DNA of 7,356 bases from CAYJAD01 sp964371505 (GCA_964371505.1 CAYJNG010000113.1:1-7356), one strand, 5' to 3'; positions 1-7,258 are shown, counted from the first letter of the stretch. The notes: generated by a model from the letters alone, not told the origin. Numbers and translations are program-made.

Positions 1-5
1 GAGGG

Positions 6-53
6 TTTGGGAGGGGAAACTTTTTTTCCCTAAAAAAAGTTTCCCCTCCCAAA
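6..53 (-). terminator. 22-bp perfect hairpin after the methyltransferase gene (probable terminator)
   Basis: Arms 6-27 and 32-53 are perfect reverse complements with a 4-base loop (28-31). Each arm combines a TTTGGGAGGGG block, an AAAC step and a run of seven T or A next to the loop. It begins 28 bases past the methyltransferase stop codon, where a terminator is expected. It is not textbook: neither strand has a U-tract after the stem, because the T-run lies inside the stem. It could act as a terminator working in both directions, an RNA 3'-end stabiliser, or a member of a dispersed repeat family. The inverted repeat is certain; its function is inferred. Confidence 0.6.
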
Positions 54-81
54 AATTTTACCAGTAAATTTTATAAAACGC

Positions 82-972
82 CTACTTTTTACGCATCCAA
101 AAACTGCCACCTATATTTTTTGCACATATAGGCGTGTGCTGCTCCAGCAAATCCACATGCTTAAGGCCAAACCAATGCCCAAAAAGTAACACTTCAAAGC
201 TCGTATTGTATTGCAAAAATGAGCGCAAGAAGTAGCATTCATTCCATGCTAAATGGCCATTTTCAATCCATTCTCGCGGGTATTCAAAGGGAAAGAATAT
301 ATCGTGTAAATGTATAATGACGCCACTTTTAAGCTGAGGTAAAATGGTGTGAAAAAGATAGAGCACATCACTACCAAGCTTCCCCACATGGGAATTATCA
401 ACAAAAAGAATATCCCCTGCTTCCAACTCTTGAAAGCAAGCCGTGTCCACATTTTGCACCAAGTCTTGCAGAAGGCGAATATTACGCCTTTCTTGCGGCT
501 TTATAACGGATAATAATCTTTCAGGGTTAGGCTCAATAAAGGTAAGCTGTACATCTTTAAGGTAGTGGTCTTTAGCGTCTAGCATAAGGCAGGAACTAAA
601 ACCTGACCCCACTTCCACCACACGCTTGGGCTTAAAGTGGCGTAAAAAAGCGTATAACCAATAGCCATCGGCATGCCCAAAGTACACATTGTCTGAATAA
701 TAGCGCAAAGTATCCCTTGGCGCATCCTGATACGGCCAGAACATATAATAACGTGCCAGCTCTTTATATAAAGCCACCTGCTCCTCATAGCGCATGTCTA
801 TATCAGGAAAATGACCATCATGCTTGGCAAATACACGCTCAGCCACACGCTGCACTTCTTCTTTTGAGGGCAAAGGGCTGTAGTAGTGACCTGGTGCGTA
901 AGAAATCACATAGGTCATATCAATGCCGCATTTTATGGATAACTCAACGAATTTTTGTAAAGAATCGTTCAT
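82..972 (-). CDS. Class I SAM-dependent methyltransferase, substrate unknown
   Basis: This 296-residue soluble protein has a Rossmann-type methyltransferase core. The SAM-binding motif I is VVEVGSGFSS (residues 118-127). An acidic residue follows strand 2 in FIEPNP (about 145-150), FVDNSH lies at 190-195, and HLHDIFFPFEYP (221-232) is the post-motif stretch after a short loop. It ends with GGSFWMRKK. The pattern resembles the Methyltransf_24-like family, often found near glycan or natural-product genes; that link is family knowledge, and the substrate cannot be read from the sequence. No signal peptide or membrane segment is seen. I chose the ATG at 972 because GAGGGAG (977-983) precedes it at good spacing. 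An in-frame ATG at 996 would add eight residues (MACKRGSG) but has no ribosome binding site. The gene lies 127 bases after lpdA on the same strand with no obvious promoter of its own, so it may be co-transcribed. Nothing nearby hints at a pathway. Confidence 0.85.
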   Translation of the reverse strand: MNDSLQKFVELSIKCGIDMTYVISYAPGHYYSPLPSKEEVQRVAERVFAKHDGHFPDIDMRYEEQVALYKELARYYMFWPYQDAPRDTLRYYSDNVYFGHADGYWLYAFLRHFKPKRVVEVGSGFSSCLMLDAKDHYLKDVQLTFIEPNPERLLSVIKPQERRNIRLLQDLVQNVDTACFQELEAGDILFVDNSHVGKLGSDVLYLFHTILPQLKSGVIIHLHDIFFPFEYPREWIENGHLAWNECYFLRSFLQYNTSFEVLLFGHWFGLKHVDLLEQHTPICAKNIGGSFWMRKK

Positions 973-976
973 ACCA

Positions 977-983
977 CTCCCTC
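977..983 (-). promoter_or_regulatory. Ribosome binding site that decides the methyltransferase start
   Basis: On the minus strand this reads GAGGGAG, four bases before the ATG at 970-972. The alternative upstream ATG at 994-996 has only CATATCT before it and sits eight bases from a 19-bp hairpin. This favours the shorter 296-residue protein. Confidence 0.7.
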
Positions 984-1004
984 TTTTACAGGCCATAGAT
1001 ATGC

Positions 1005-1052
1005 ATTGCTGATGGTATAAAAGTGCCTATTCGCTTTTATACCATCAGCAAT
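1005..1052. repeat. 19-bp perfect inverted repeat in the lpdA-methyltransferase gap
   Basis: Arms 1005-1023 and 1034-1052 are exact reverse complements (core TTGCTGATGGTATAAAAG) around a 10-base loop at 1024-1033. A G-T wobble and one G-C pair could extend the stem inward. No T-run follows on either strand, so it is not an ordinary intrinsic terminator. On the minus strand it lies 32 bases ahead of the methyltransferase ATG, so in RNA it would be a stable 5' leader or intercistronic hairpin, and in DNA a potential operator. It could also be a small dispersed repeat. The repeat is certain; its role is unknown. Confidence 0.75.
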
Positions 1053-1063
1053 AATCAAAGAGT

Positions 1064-1093
1064 AAAAATAGGTAAAGCTACGCACCTATTTTT
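1064..1093 (-). terminator. Weak intrinsic terminator after lpdA
   Basis: On the minus strand AAAAATAGGT (1093-1084) and ACCTATTTTT (1073-1064) form a 10-bp stem with a 10-base loop. The descending arm ends in five T, giving a terminator-like A-tract/stem/U-tract layout. It starts seven bases beyond the lpdA stop codon. The stem is AT-rich with only two G-C pairs in the core, so read-through into the methyltransferase gene is likely. Bases 1084-1087 also belong to a competing hairpin (1078-1118). Confidence 0.5.
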
Positions 1094-1118
1094 TGCATAT
1101 TAAAACTCAGGTGCGTAG
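1078..1118 (-). promoter_or_regulatory. Competing hairpin over the lpdA stop codon (possible antiterminator)
   Basis: On the minus strand CTACGCACCT (1118-1109, the last lpdA codons) pairs perfectly over 10 bp with AGGTGCGTAG (1087-1078). The 21-base loop holds the lpdA stop codon (1100-1102). This stem has six G-C pairs and uses bases 1084-1087, which the weak terminator at 1064-1093 also needs, so the two cannot form together. A ribosome terminating at the lpdA stop would cover the 5' arm. That suggests translation-sensitive read-through, but this is inference from pairing alone. Confidence 0.35.
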
Positions 1119-2539
1119 AGCTCGCAAGCTGCCTCAAACACGCCTTCTGCCAAGGTGGGGTGGGCATGAATGGTATTGGCCATATCTTGCACCGTGCCGC
1201 CCATGCGCATGCATAAAGCTGCCTCGGCCACAATGTCAGAACAATGCTCGCCGGCAAAGTGCGCGCCCAAAAGCTTACCCGTGGCTTCTTCTGCCACAAG
1301 CTTAATGATGCCGGCTAGGTGACCAGAGGCTTGCGCCTTACCCAGCTCACGCATTTGGAAAGTAGCGCACTTGGTGGCAATGCCCTGCTCCTTGGCTTGC
1401 TCTTCACTTAGGCCCACACAACCTACTTCCGGCGTGGTAAATATGGCAGAGGGCACCACAGAATAGTCCATGGGCGCCATGGTTTCTTTATCTTCTGCTA
1501 AAATATGTCGCACAGCATGCACGCCTTCAGCAGCTGCCATGTGCGCTAACATAATGGCATTGGGGCCCAAAATATCGCCTATGGCGTAAATACCGTCCAC
1601 AGATGTGCGCAATTGCGCATCCACTTCTACCCAGCCTTGCGCAGTAACCTTAACGCCGGCTTCTGCAAGGCCCAGCTCTTGGGTTACAGGGCAACGCCCC
1701 ACCGTAACAAGCACCACGTCTGTTTCCACCGGGGTGATTTTCGCCTTGGGGTCACAAGGGCTGCCATCGAGAATAAGTGGTTCAATCTTCCCTGTGACTA
1801 CGCCATTTTCTACACACACATCGCCAAGGGTGCTGCCAAGGTGCACGCCAATGCGACGCTTTTTCATTTCGCGCTGCAATAAGGTGCTTATGTCATTATC
1901 CACACCATTGATGGGAAGTAAGCGCTTTTGCCCTTCCACCAAGGTAACAGCCACACCAAAAGATTGGTAAATCATGGCCATTTCGCAACCCACAACGCCG
2001 CCGCCCACCACAATCATGCGTTTGGGCAAGTTTTCAAGGTCAAGGGCATGGTCACTATGGATAATATGCGTGCCGTCAAAACACAGCGAAGGGAGCTCAC
2101 GCACCTTAGAACCTGTGGCTATAATAATGGCATCACCCTCTACCATAAGAGTACCTTCTGCCGTTTGCACTTCCACTTGCTTGGCGCTGATAATACGCCC
2201 TGTGCCGTGATGAAAAGTCACTTTATGCTTAGCGCAAGCTTTAGTGAGGCCACCTTCCAAAATGGAAAGCACTTTATTTTTTCTGGCAATAACAGCCGGC
2301 ATATCCACCACTGGCGTAGCTTCTGCAGCAAGCTTTATACCGTAAGATTGTAAACTTTGTGCCGTTTCTAAAGCATCGGCAGACGCTTTTATGGTTTTTG
2401 TGGGCACACAACCGGTATTTAAACAGGTGCCGCCAAGGCGATGCTTTTCAATGAGGGTCACCTCACAGCCAGCCTTAGCCGCAGCAAAGGCCGCAGAATA
2501 GCCGCCAGGCCCCCCGCCAATAATAGTAATTTTTGGCAT
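1100..2539 (-). CDS. lpdA: Dihydrolipoyl dehydrogenase (E3, FAD-dependent)
   Basis: This 479-residue enzyme reoxidises the dihydrolipoyl group of 2-oxoacid dehydrogenase or glycine-cleavage complexes, passing electrons through a disulfide and FAD to NAD+. FAD binding is shown by GGGPGGY (residues 8-14) with an acidic residue at E31. The redox disulfide is GGTCLNTGCVPTK (C39, C44), followed by ATGS (141-144). NAD binding is shown by VVGGGVVGCE (177-186), and a second FAD contact by YAIGD (318-322). The C-terminal dimerisation domain carries the catalytic His-Glu pair in HAHPTLAE (H460, E465). Length and all catalytic residues are normal. The cysteine pair and HPTxxE set it apart from mercuric or glutathione reductases. 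The start at 2539 has AGGAG (2546-2550) six bases upstream. No E1, E2 or glycine-cleavage gene is in the window, so the complex it serves is unknown. A strong terminator separates it from gltB, and it appears to have its own promoter. Confidence 0.95.
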   Translation of the reverse strand: MPKITIIGGGPGGYSAAFAAAKAGCEVTLIEKHRLGGTCLNTGCVPTKTIKASADALETAQSLQSYGIKLAAEATPVVDMPAVIARKNKVLSILEGGLTKACAKHKVTFHHGTGRIISAKQVEVQTAEGTLMVEGDAIIIATGSKVRELPSLCFDGTHIIHSDHALDLENLPKRMIVVGGGVVGCEMAMIYQSFGVAVTLVEGQKRLLPINGVDNDISTLLQREMKKRRIGVHLGSTLGDVCVENGVVTGKIEPLILDGSPCDPKAKITPVETDVVLVTVGRCPVTQELGLAEAGVKVTAQGWVEVDAQLRTSVDGIYAIGDILGPNAIMLAHMAAAEGVHAVRHILAEDKETMAPMDYSVVPSAIFTTPEVGCVGLSEEQAKEQGIATKCATFQMRELGKAQASGHLAGIIKLVAEEATGKLLGAHFAGEHCSDIVAEAALCMRMGGTVQDMANTIHAHPTLAEGVFEAACELYAPEF

Positions 2540-2585
2540 TTTTTACTCCTAATAATCCAAAGTGAAGAGAGATTTGTTGGGCATA

Positions 2586-2613
2586 AAGATACTGCCTCAA
2601 AGTACAAAGTCAA
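2586..2613 (-). promoter_or_regulatory. Candidate sigma70-type promoter for lpdA
   Basis: On the minus strand TTGACT (2613-2608) is followed after 16 bases by TATCTT (2591-2586). These match the -35 and -10 consensus at five and four of six positions. Transcription would begin near 2579, giving a leader of about 40 bases that contains the AGGAG ribosome binding site. Its position between the gltB terminator and the lpdA start supports an independent lpdA transcript. Confidence 0.5.
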
Positions 2614-2652
2614 GAATTCTTTTGCATATACCAAACCAAGGTTAAAGGTCAT

Positions 2653-2685
2653 AAAAAAGGGCTTTGCGCACAAAGCAAAGCCCTT
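2653..2685 (-). terminator. Strong intrinsic terminator of gltB
   Basis: On the minus strand AAGGGCTTTGC (2685-2675) pairs perfectly with GCAAAGCCCTT (2667-2657) around a 7-base loop. The T-run continues to 2653, giving six consecutive T. It starts 33 bases after the gltB stop codon. This is a classic Rho-independent terminator, and it separates gltB from lpdA. Confidence 0.9.
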
Positions 2686-2718
2686 CAGTGGTTTTTTCAT
2701 CACAATGTGAGAAACAAA

Positions 2719-5700
2719 CTAATCACCACAATACTGCACCTTAGTAAAGCCTTGGCATTGCGTTGCAAAGTCTTGTAAAACTTCCTGAGCTTTAGGGCTT
2801 TGCGTGGCCTTAACATGTGCCTCTAAAAGCTCTTTAAGCATTTGACAATCTGCACTATCTAAAGGCGCAAGCGCCAAGGCATTGGGGCTAAGCTTGGGGG
2901 TAATGGCTTCGGCAGTGTTTTGTATATACACTGCGCCCCCCGTCATACCGGCGGCAAAATTGTACCCTATATCGCCAAGAATAACGACGCTTCCTCCGGT
3001 CATATATTCACACGCATGTTCACCCACACCTTCTACCACCGCATGGGCGCCACTATTACGCACGGCAAAACGCTCCCCTGCACTACCAGCTATAAAGGCC
3101 TTGCCGCTGGTAGCGCCGTACAAAGTCACGTTACCTATGAGAGATTGACCGGCATGTGATAGCCTCATATCTTGCGGCCTTACCATCACAGTACCGCCAC
3201 AAAGCCCTTTTGCCACATAATCATTACCGCTGCCTGTGAGCTGCAAGCGCAAGCCCTTGGGAGCAAAAGCCCCAAAGCTCTGCCCTGCCGTGCCGTGGCA
3301 GTCAAGGGTAATAAAATCTTCTTCCACATCCGTATAACTTAAAGCCAAAAGCCCTGCTACTTCAGTGCCTATGGCGCGGTCGGTATTGCCTACATTTTGC
3401 GTGAAGACTAAAGGCGTCTTGCTTGCCATGGCGTCCTTAGCTTGCGCAAACAAATCATCTTCCCAGGCTTCTAGCTCAATGGGGCGAGCCTTTTGCGTGC
3501 CACGCTGCGCATAGGGTAAATGCTGGAACAAAGCCGACATATCCACATGTTTTGCCTTTTGCGGTAAAAGCGCAGCATTTACTTCAAATAAATCCGCACG
3601 GCCAATGAGTTCATCCACGCTGCGCATACCAAGCTCCGCAAGATAGGTGCGCGTTTCTGTGGCAAGAAAGGTCAAATAACTTTCTATATGCTCAGGTTTA
3701 CCGGCAAATCTACCGCGAAGCTTTTCATCTTGTGTGCACACGCCCACAGGACAAGCCCCTTTAAAGCATTGACGGCACAAGACGCACCCCATGCTTACCA
3801 ACAAGGACGTGCCAAAAGCAACATCGTCTGCACCAAGCATAAAGGCAGCAATGATATCCTTACCAGACTGAATTTGTCCATCGCATTGCAATTTCACCTT
3901 ATGGCGCATGGCATTAACAATGAGCGCTTCATGCACTTCTGCAAGGCCCAGTTCCCAAGGCATGCCCACATGGTAAATGGAAGATAAAGGCGCAGCGCCT
4001 GTGCCACCATCATGACCAGAAATACAAATGCCATCAGCTCCGGCCTTTACCACACCCACAGCCACGGTACCAATGCCCGCTTGAGCCACCAGCTTTACCG
4101 TAACTTTCAAGCCTTTTTTCAATTTTTTAATATCAAAAATAAGCTGCGCCAAATCTTCGATAGAATAAATATCGTGATGGGGTGGCGGTGAAATGAGGGA
4201 AACTCCAGCCTTGGTATGGCGCACCTTAGCAATATACGGTGTCACCTTATGGGCCGGTAATTGACCGCCTTCACCGGGTTTAGCCCCTTGCGCAATTTTA
4301 ATTTGCACTTCATCACCGGCGGCTAAATACTCTGCCGTAACGCCAAAGCGACCGGAAGCAATTTGACGCACACGTGAGCATAAGTCCCGCTTGGCCCCGC
4401 GCGAAAGAGAGCGTGCCACTTCTTCGCCACCTTCGCCGCAATTGGATTGTAAGCCCAAATTATTAAAAGCTTCAGCAATACACTCGTGCGACTCTTGACT
4501 GAGCGCCCCCAAAGACATGGGCGCGGCCCAAAAACGCTTGCGGATGGATTCCACCGATTCCACTTGCGCCACGTCAATGGCTTCCGTATTTTTAAACTGC
4601 CACACCGAGCGCAAGGTAATATCCTCTTCTTGCTTGGCCAATTGCTTGGTGTACAATTCAAAGAAGTTATAGTTATTTTCCACCACCGAAGCACGCAAAA
4701 TGGAGCAAATTTCCTTAGACCAAATATGCTTTTCACTCTTAGAGGTTTCACGCGTGTTAATAACATAGGAGAGAAAACGCTCGTGATTTTCCGTATAAAT
4801 ATCTTCTAAGGAAATACCGCCAATGCGTGAGAGCGTGCCTGTGAAATATTTTTGCATAACCTGCGCATCTAGGCCTAGGCACTCAAAGGCTTTGGAGCCA
4901 ATGAAGGAAGCCAAAGTAGAAACGCCAAGGCGCGCAAAAACTTTTAAGAGGCCTTTTTCCAAAGCTGCATGATAATTTGCAATATAGTTATAAATTTCAG
5001 AGCTATCTTTTAATTTTTTCTTTTGCACATACTGCGCCATGGCCGCGTAAGCTGCATAAGGGTAAATGGCATTGGCCCCAAAGGAGAGCAACAAAGCCAT
5101 ATGCATCACCTCAAAAGCTTGCCCGCTTTCCACCACAATATCACAGGCATGGCGTAAATTTTTACGTATAAGCTCCTGATGCACCGCCGCCACAGCTAAA
5201 AGCACAGGTATGGGCATGGTATCCTTGGTGAGGCCTTTATCCGAAATAATAAGTACCTTAGCCCCTTCATATACGGCCTTTTGCGCCGCTAAGGAAATGC
5301 TTTCTAGCGTTGTGGTAAAGCCTGTATACCCCGCATGCAAGGGCATATTAATATTAATAGTTTGCGTCTTAACTGCGGCGCTTTCACGCATAAAGGCCAC
5401 ATTTTGCCCGTACAGGAAGGGATTTTCCAAGGAGAAATACGGCGTTTGCTCTTGCGGGGCCTGAAAAAGATTGGCCTTACCCCCAAGGTTAGAACGCAAA
5501 GACATGGAAAACTTTTCGCGAATGGGGTCAATGGAAGGATTGGTCACTTGCGCAAACAATTGCTTAAAGTAATTAAATAACGATTGCGGCTTGGAACTTA
5601 ACACAGCCAAAGGCTCATCCAGCCCCATGGCGCCCACGGGCTCTTCCTTGGTGCTTGCCATGGCGCAAATCATGGCTTCTGGGCCTTTTTCGCCAAGTCC

Positions 5701-7119
5701 AAACAATTCGAAATAACCAGAATTATCAAATTCTATTTCATTCTTTTCCCCATGATTGGCAGAAAGCTCCAAACGTTTGGCCTGCAAAATGCCTGCAAAG
5801 TCCGCTTTAGCAAAAAGCTCTTTTTTTAGCTCGGCATCATGCACAACCTTGCCTTGAGCAAAATCCACCATAAGCAAGGTACGCGGGGCAAGCTGCCCGT
5901 GCTCTATGTACTGGCTTTGGGGCAAATCCAGCACGCCGGCTTCGGATGAAAGAATAATAATATTATCTTTCGTAATGGAATAGCGGCAAGGGCGCAGGCC
6001 ATTTCTATCCAGCGTAGCCCCCACCTTGCTGTGGCCGTCGGTATATACCATGGTGGTAGGGCCATCCCAAGGCTCCATAAGGGGTTCATGGTAAGCATAA
6101 TAGGCCTTTTTGCGTTTGTGCTCTTCACTATTTCCCCCTTGCATAATGTCAAAGGTAGGCTCTGGAATAAGCGTGCTTATGGCATGGGTAACATCGTACC
6201 CACCCTGCACTAAGAGCTCAAACACGTTGTCAAAAGCGCCGGAATCGCTCGTGCTTGGGTGAATGCATGGCAAAACATCTTTAAGACGCTCACCAAGCAC
6301 AGGGCTTTGAAGGGCAGATTCACGCAAATGCATATGCGTTTTATTACCACGAATGGTATTAATTTCGCCGTTGTGAGCTATATGTCTAAAGGGCTGGGTC
6401 ATATGCCATGAAGGCTTAGTATTGGTGCTAAAGCGCTCATGGAAAATGGCAAAAGCCACTTTAAAGCTTTCGTGCTGCAAGTCAGGATAAAAGCTCCCTA
6501 AGTTTTTGCCGGGCATAATGCCTTTGTACACAATGCTGTGTGAAGATAAGCTGGAAATATGAAAAGCACTGAGCTCCACCTTTTGTTTTTTCAATACTTT
6601 AATGGCTTCAAATTCCATTTGTTTGCGCAACACATAAAGATGCCGCTCTATATTTTGAGCTGTAATATCTGCCTGCTCTGCCACAAAAAGAATTTGGCGA
6701 AATTCAGGTAAGGTAGCCAATACTTTTCTAGAAACAATATTAATATCTGTAGGCACTTCCCGCTCTGCCGCCACACGAAAACCGTATTTTTTCGCCACAG
6801 TTTTTATGCATTCCATAAGGCTTTCGTGTAAAAAGCTGTCATAAGGCAAAAAGAAATTACCAAGACCCCAACGTACCTCATCATCACATATTTCAGGAAA
6901 AACCTCTGCAAAAAAATCCTTAGGAATGGGAATAAGCAAACCGGAACCATCGGACATTTTTTTATCGTCCTCTTGGCCGCCGCGATGCGTTAAACGAGAC
7001 ATGGCTTTTAACGCGTATTCCACAATGCGATGCTCTGCAACATTAGCAATATTACCTACAAAACCTACACCACAAGCATCATGTTCCAACATGGGATTAT
7101 ACAAAGATTTTTTCTGCAT
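2719..7119 (-). CDS. gltB: Glutamate synthase large (alpha) subunit, NAD(P)H type
   Basis: This 1466-residue protein converts glutamine and 2-oxoglutarate to two glutamates in the cytoplasm. A 15-residue propeptide precedes the nucleophile C16 in HDACGVGF. The class II glutaminase domain follows (about 16-400; HRG at 45-47, ERFSTNT at 228-234, HNGEIN at 249-254), then a central domain (about 460-745). The FMN/2-oxoglutarate synthase domain (about 800-1185) has GEGGEE, ASGRFGV, GAKPGEGGQLP, SPPPHHDIYSIEDL and GHDGGTGAAP. The 3Fe-4S cysteines are C1112, C1118 and C1123, and the C-terminal GXGXG helix covers about 1230-1420. Length is typical for bacterial GltB. Only 20 residues separate GEGGEE from ASGRFGV, so the ferredoxin-enzyme insertion is absent and a GltD partner is expected; none is encoded here. 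Extra cysteines (C1115, C1128) flank the cluster ligands. The ATG at 7119 has GAGGT (7126-7130) six bases upstream. A structured leader and a strong terminator suggest a single-gene transcript. Confidence 0.97.
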   Translation of the reverse strand: MQKKSLYNPMLEHDACGVGFVGNIANVAEHRIVEYALKAMSRLTHRGGQEDDKKMSDGSGLLIPIPKDFFAEVFPEICDDEVRWGLGNFFLPYDSFLHESLMECIKTVAKKYGFRVAAEREVPTDINIVSRKVLATLPEFRQILFVAEQADITAQNIERHLYVLRKQMEFEAIKVLKKQKVELSAFHISSLSSHSIVYKGIMPGKNLGSFYPDLQHESFKVAFAIFHERFSTNTKPSWHMTQPFRHIAHNGEINTIRGNKTHMHLRESALQSPVLGERLKDVLPCIHPSTSDSGAFDNVFELLVQGGYDVTHAISTLIPEPTFDIMQGGNSEEHKRKKAYYAYHEPLMEPWDGPTTMVYTDGHSKVGATLDRNGLRPCRYSITKDNIIILSSEAGVLDLPQSQYIEHGQLAPRTLLMVDFAQGKVVHDAELKKELFAKADFAGILQAKRLELSANHGEKNEIEFDNSGYFELFGLGEKGPEAMICAMASTKEEPVGAMGLDEPLAVLSSKPQSLFNYFKQLFAQVTNPSIDPIREKFSMSLRSNLGGKANLFQAPQEQTPYFSLENPFLYGQNVAFMRESAAVKTQTININMPLHAGYTGFTTTLESISLAAQKAVYEGAKVLIISDKGLTKDTMPIPVLLAVAAVHQELIRKNLRHACDIVVESGQAFEVMHMALLLSFGANAIYPYAAYAAMAQYVQKKKLKDSSEIYNYIANYHAALEKGLLKVFARLGVSTLASFIGSKAFECLGLDAQVMQKYFTGTLSRIGGISLEDIYTENHERFLSYVINTRETSKSEKHIWSKEICSILRASVVENNYNFFELYTKQLAKQEEDITLRSVWQFKNTEAIDVAQVESVESIRKRFWAAPMSLGALSQESHECIAEAFNNLGLQSNCGEGGEEVARSLSRGAKRDLCSRVRQIASGRFGVTAEYLAAGDEVQIKIAQGAKPGEGGQLPAHKVTPYIAKVRHTKAGVSLISPPPHHDIYSIEDLAQLIFDIKKLKKGLKVTVKLVAQAGIGTVAVGVVKAGADGICISGHDGGTGAAPLSSIYHVGMPWELGLAEVHEALIVNAMRHKVKLQCDGQIQSGKDIIAAFMLGADDVAFGTSLLVSMGCVLCRQCFKGACPVGVCTQDEKLRGRFAGKPEHIESYLTFLATETRTYLAELGMRSVDELIGRADLFEVNAALLPQKAKHVDMSALFQHLPYAQRGTQKARPIELEAWEDDLFAQAKDAMASKTPLVFTQNVGNTDRAIGTEVAGLLALSYTDVEEDFITLDCHGTAGQSFGAFAPKGLRLQLTGSGNDYVAKGLCGGTVMVRPQDMRLSHAGQSLIGNVTLYGATSGKAFIAGSAGERFAVRNSGAHAVVEGVGEHACEYMTGGSVVILGDIGYNFAAGMTGGAVYIQNTAEAITPKLSPNALALAPLDSADCQMLKELLEAHVKATQSPKAQEVLQDFATQCQGFTKVQYCGD

Positions 7120-7151
7120 ATATATACCTCAAAAATATAGTCTATAAATTC

Positions 7152-7202
7152 TAGGGCATGGAGGGGCAAAGAGGGGAAGCGCCATGCCTTAACGCCTCCC
7201 CT
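7152..7202 (-). promoter_or_regulatory. Candidate pseudoknot leader RNA upstream of gltB
   Basis: Read on the minus strand, AGGGGAGGCG (7202-7193) pairs with CGCUUCCCCU (7181-7172) over 10 bp including one G-U. The loop of this hairpin contains GGCAUGG (7188-7182), which pairs perfectly with CCAUGCC (7161-7155) downstream. That is the order of an H-type pseudoknot, with linkers of about 4, 0 and 10 bases that are sterically plausible. The G-U is an A-C mismatch on the other strand, mildly favouring function in the gltB-sense RNA. The structure ends about 21 bases before the GAGGT ribosome binding site, so control of translation initiation is possible. I do not recognise it as a known riboswitch class. 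Confidence 0.5.
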
Positions 7203-7216
7203 AACTGTATGTCTAG

Positions 7217-7222
7217 TTTATA
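7217..7222 (-). promoter_or_regulatory. Possible -10 box for gltB
   Basis: TATAAA on the minus strand matches the -10 consensus at five of six positions. It would start transcription near 7210, just ahead of the pseudoknot segment. No good -35 hexamer lies 16-18 bases upstream (AAAGAG at best), so an activator would be needed. This is a weak call. Confidence 0.3.
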
Positions 7223-7258
7223 TTGTTACTCTTAGTTTTCTCTTTAGCTCGCCAATTG

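Noticed and set aside
51..81. AT-rich near-palindrome between the methyltransferase stop and the hairpin
   Set aside because: The arms do not align as a continuous stem, and such pairing is expected by chance in A/T runs.
1928..2353. 141-codon plus-strand frame opposite lpdA
   Set aside because: It is the complement of well-conserved lpdA coding sequence and its product resembles no known protein family.
2458..2703. 81-codon minus-strand frame spanning the gltB terminator and the lpdA start
   Set aside because: It runs through the terminator hairpin and into lpdA in another frame; the leading Met-Met-Lys-Lys comes from terminator-flanking sequence and no ribosome binding site is evident.
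2882..3159. Open plus-strand frames opposite gltB
   Set aside because: They lie wholly inside a gene with intact family motifs, lack convincing ribosome binding sites and encode nothing recognisable; they are antisense shadows.
7184..7200. Possible sigma54 (-24/-12) promoter in the gltB leader
   Set aside because: A GG-N10-GC spacing can be found on the minus strand, but the flanking bases do not fit TGGCAC-N5-TTGCA, and the site overlaps the pseudoknot stems.
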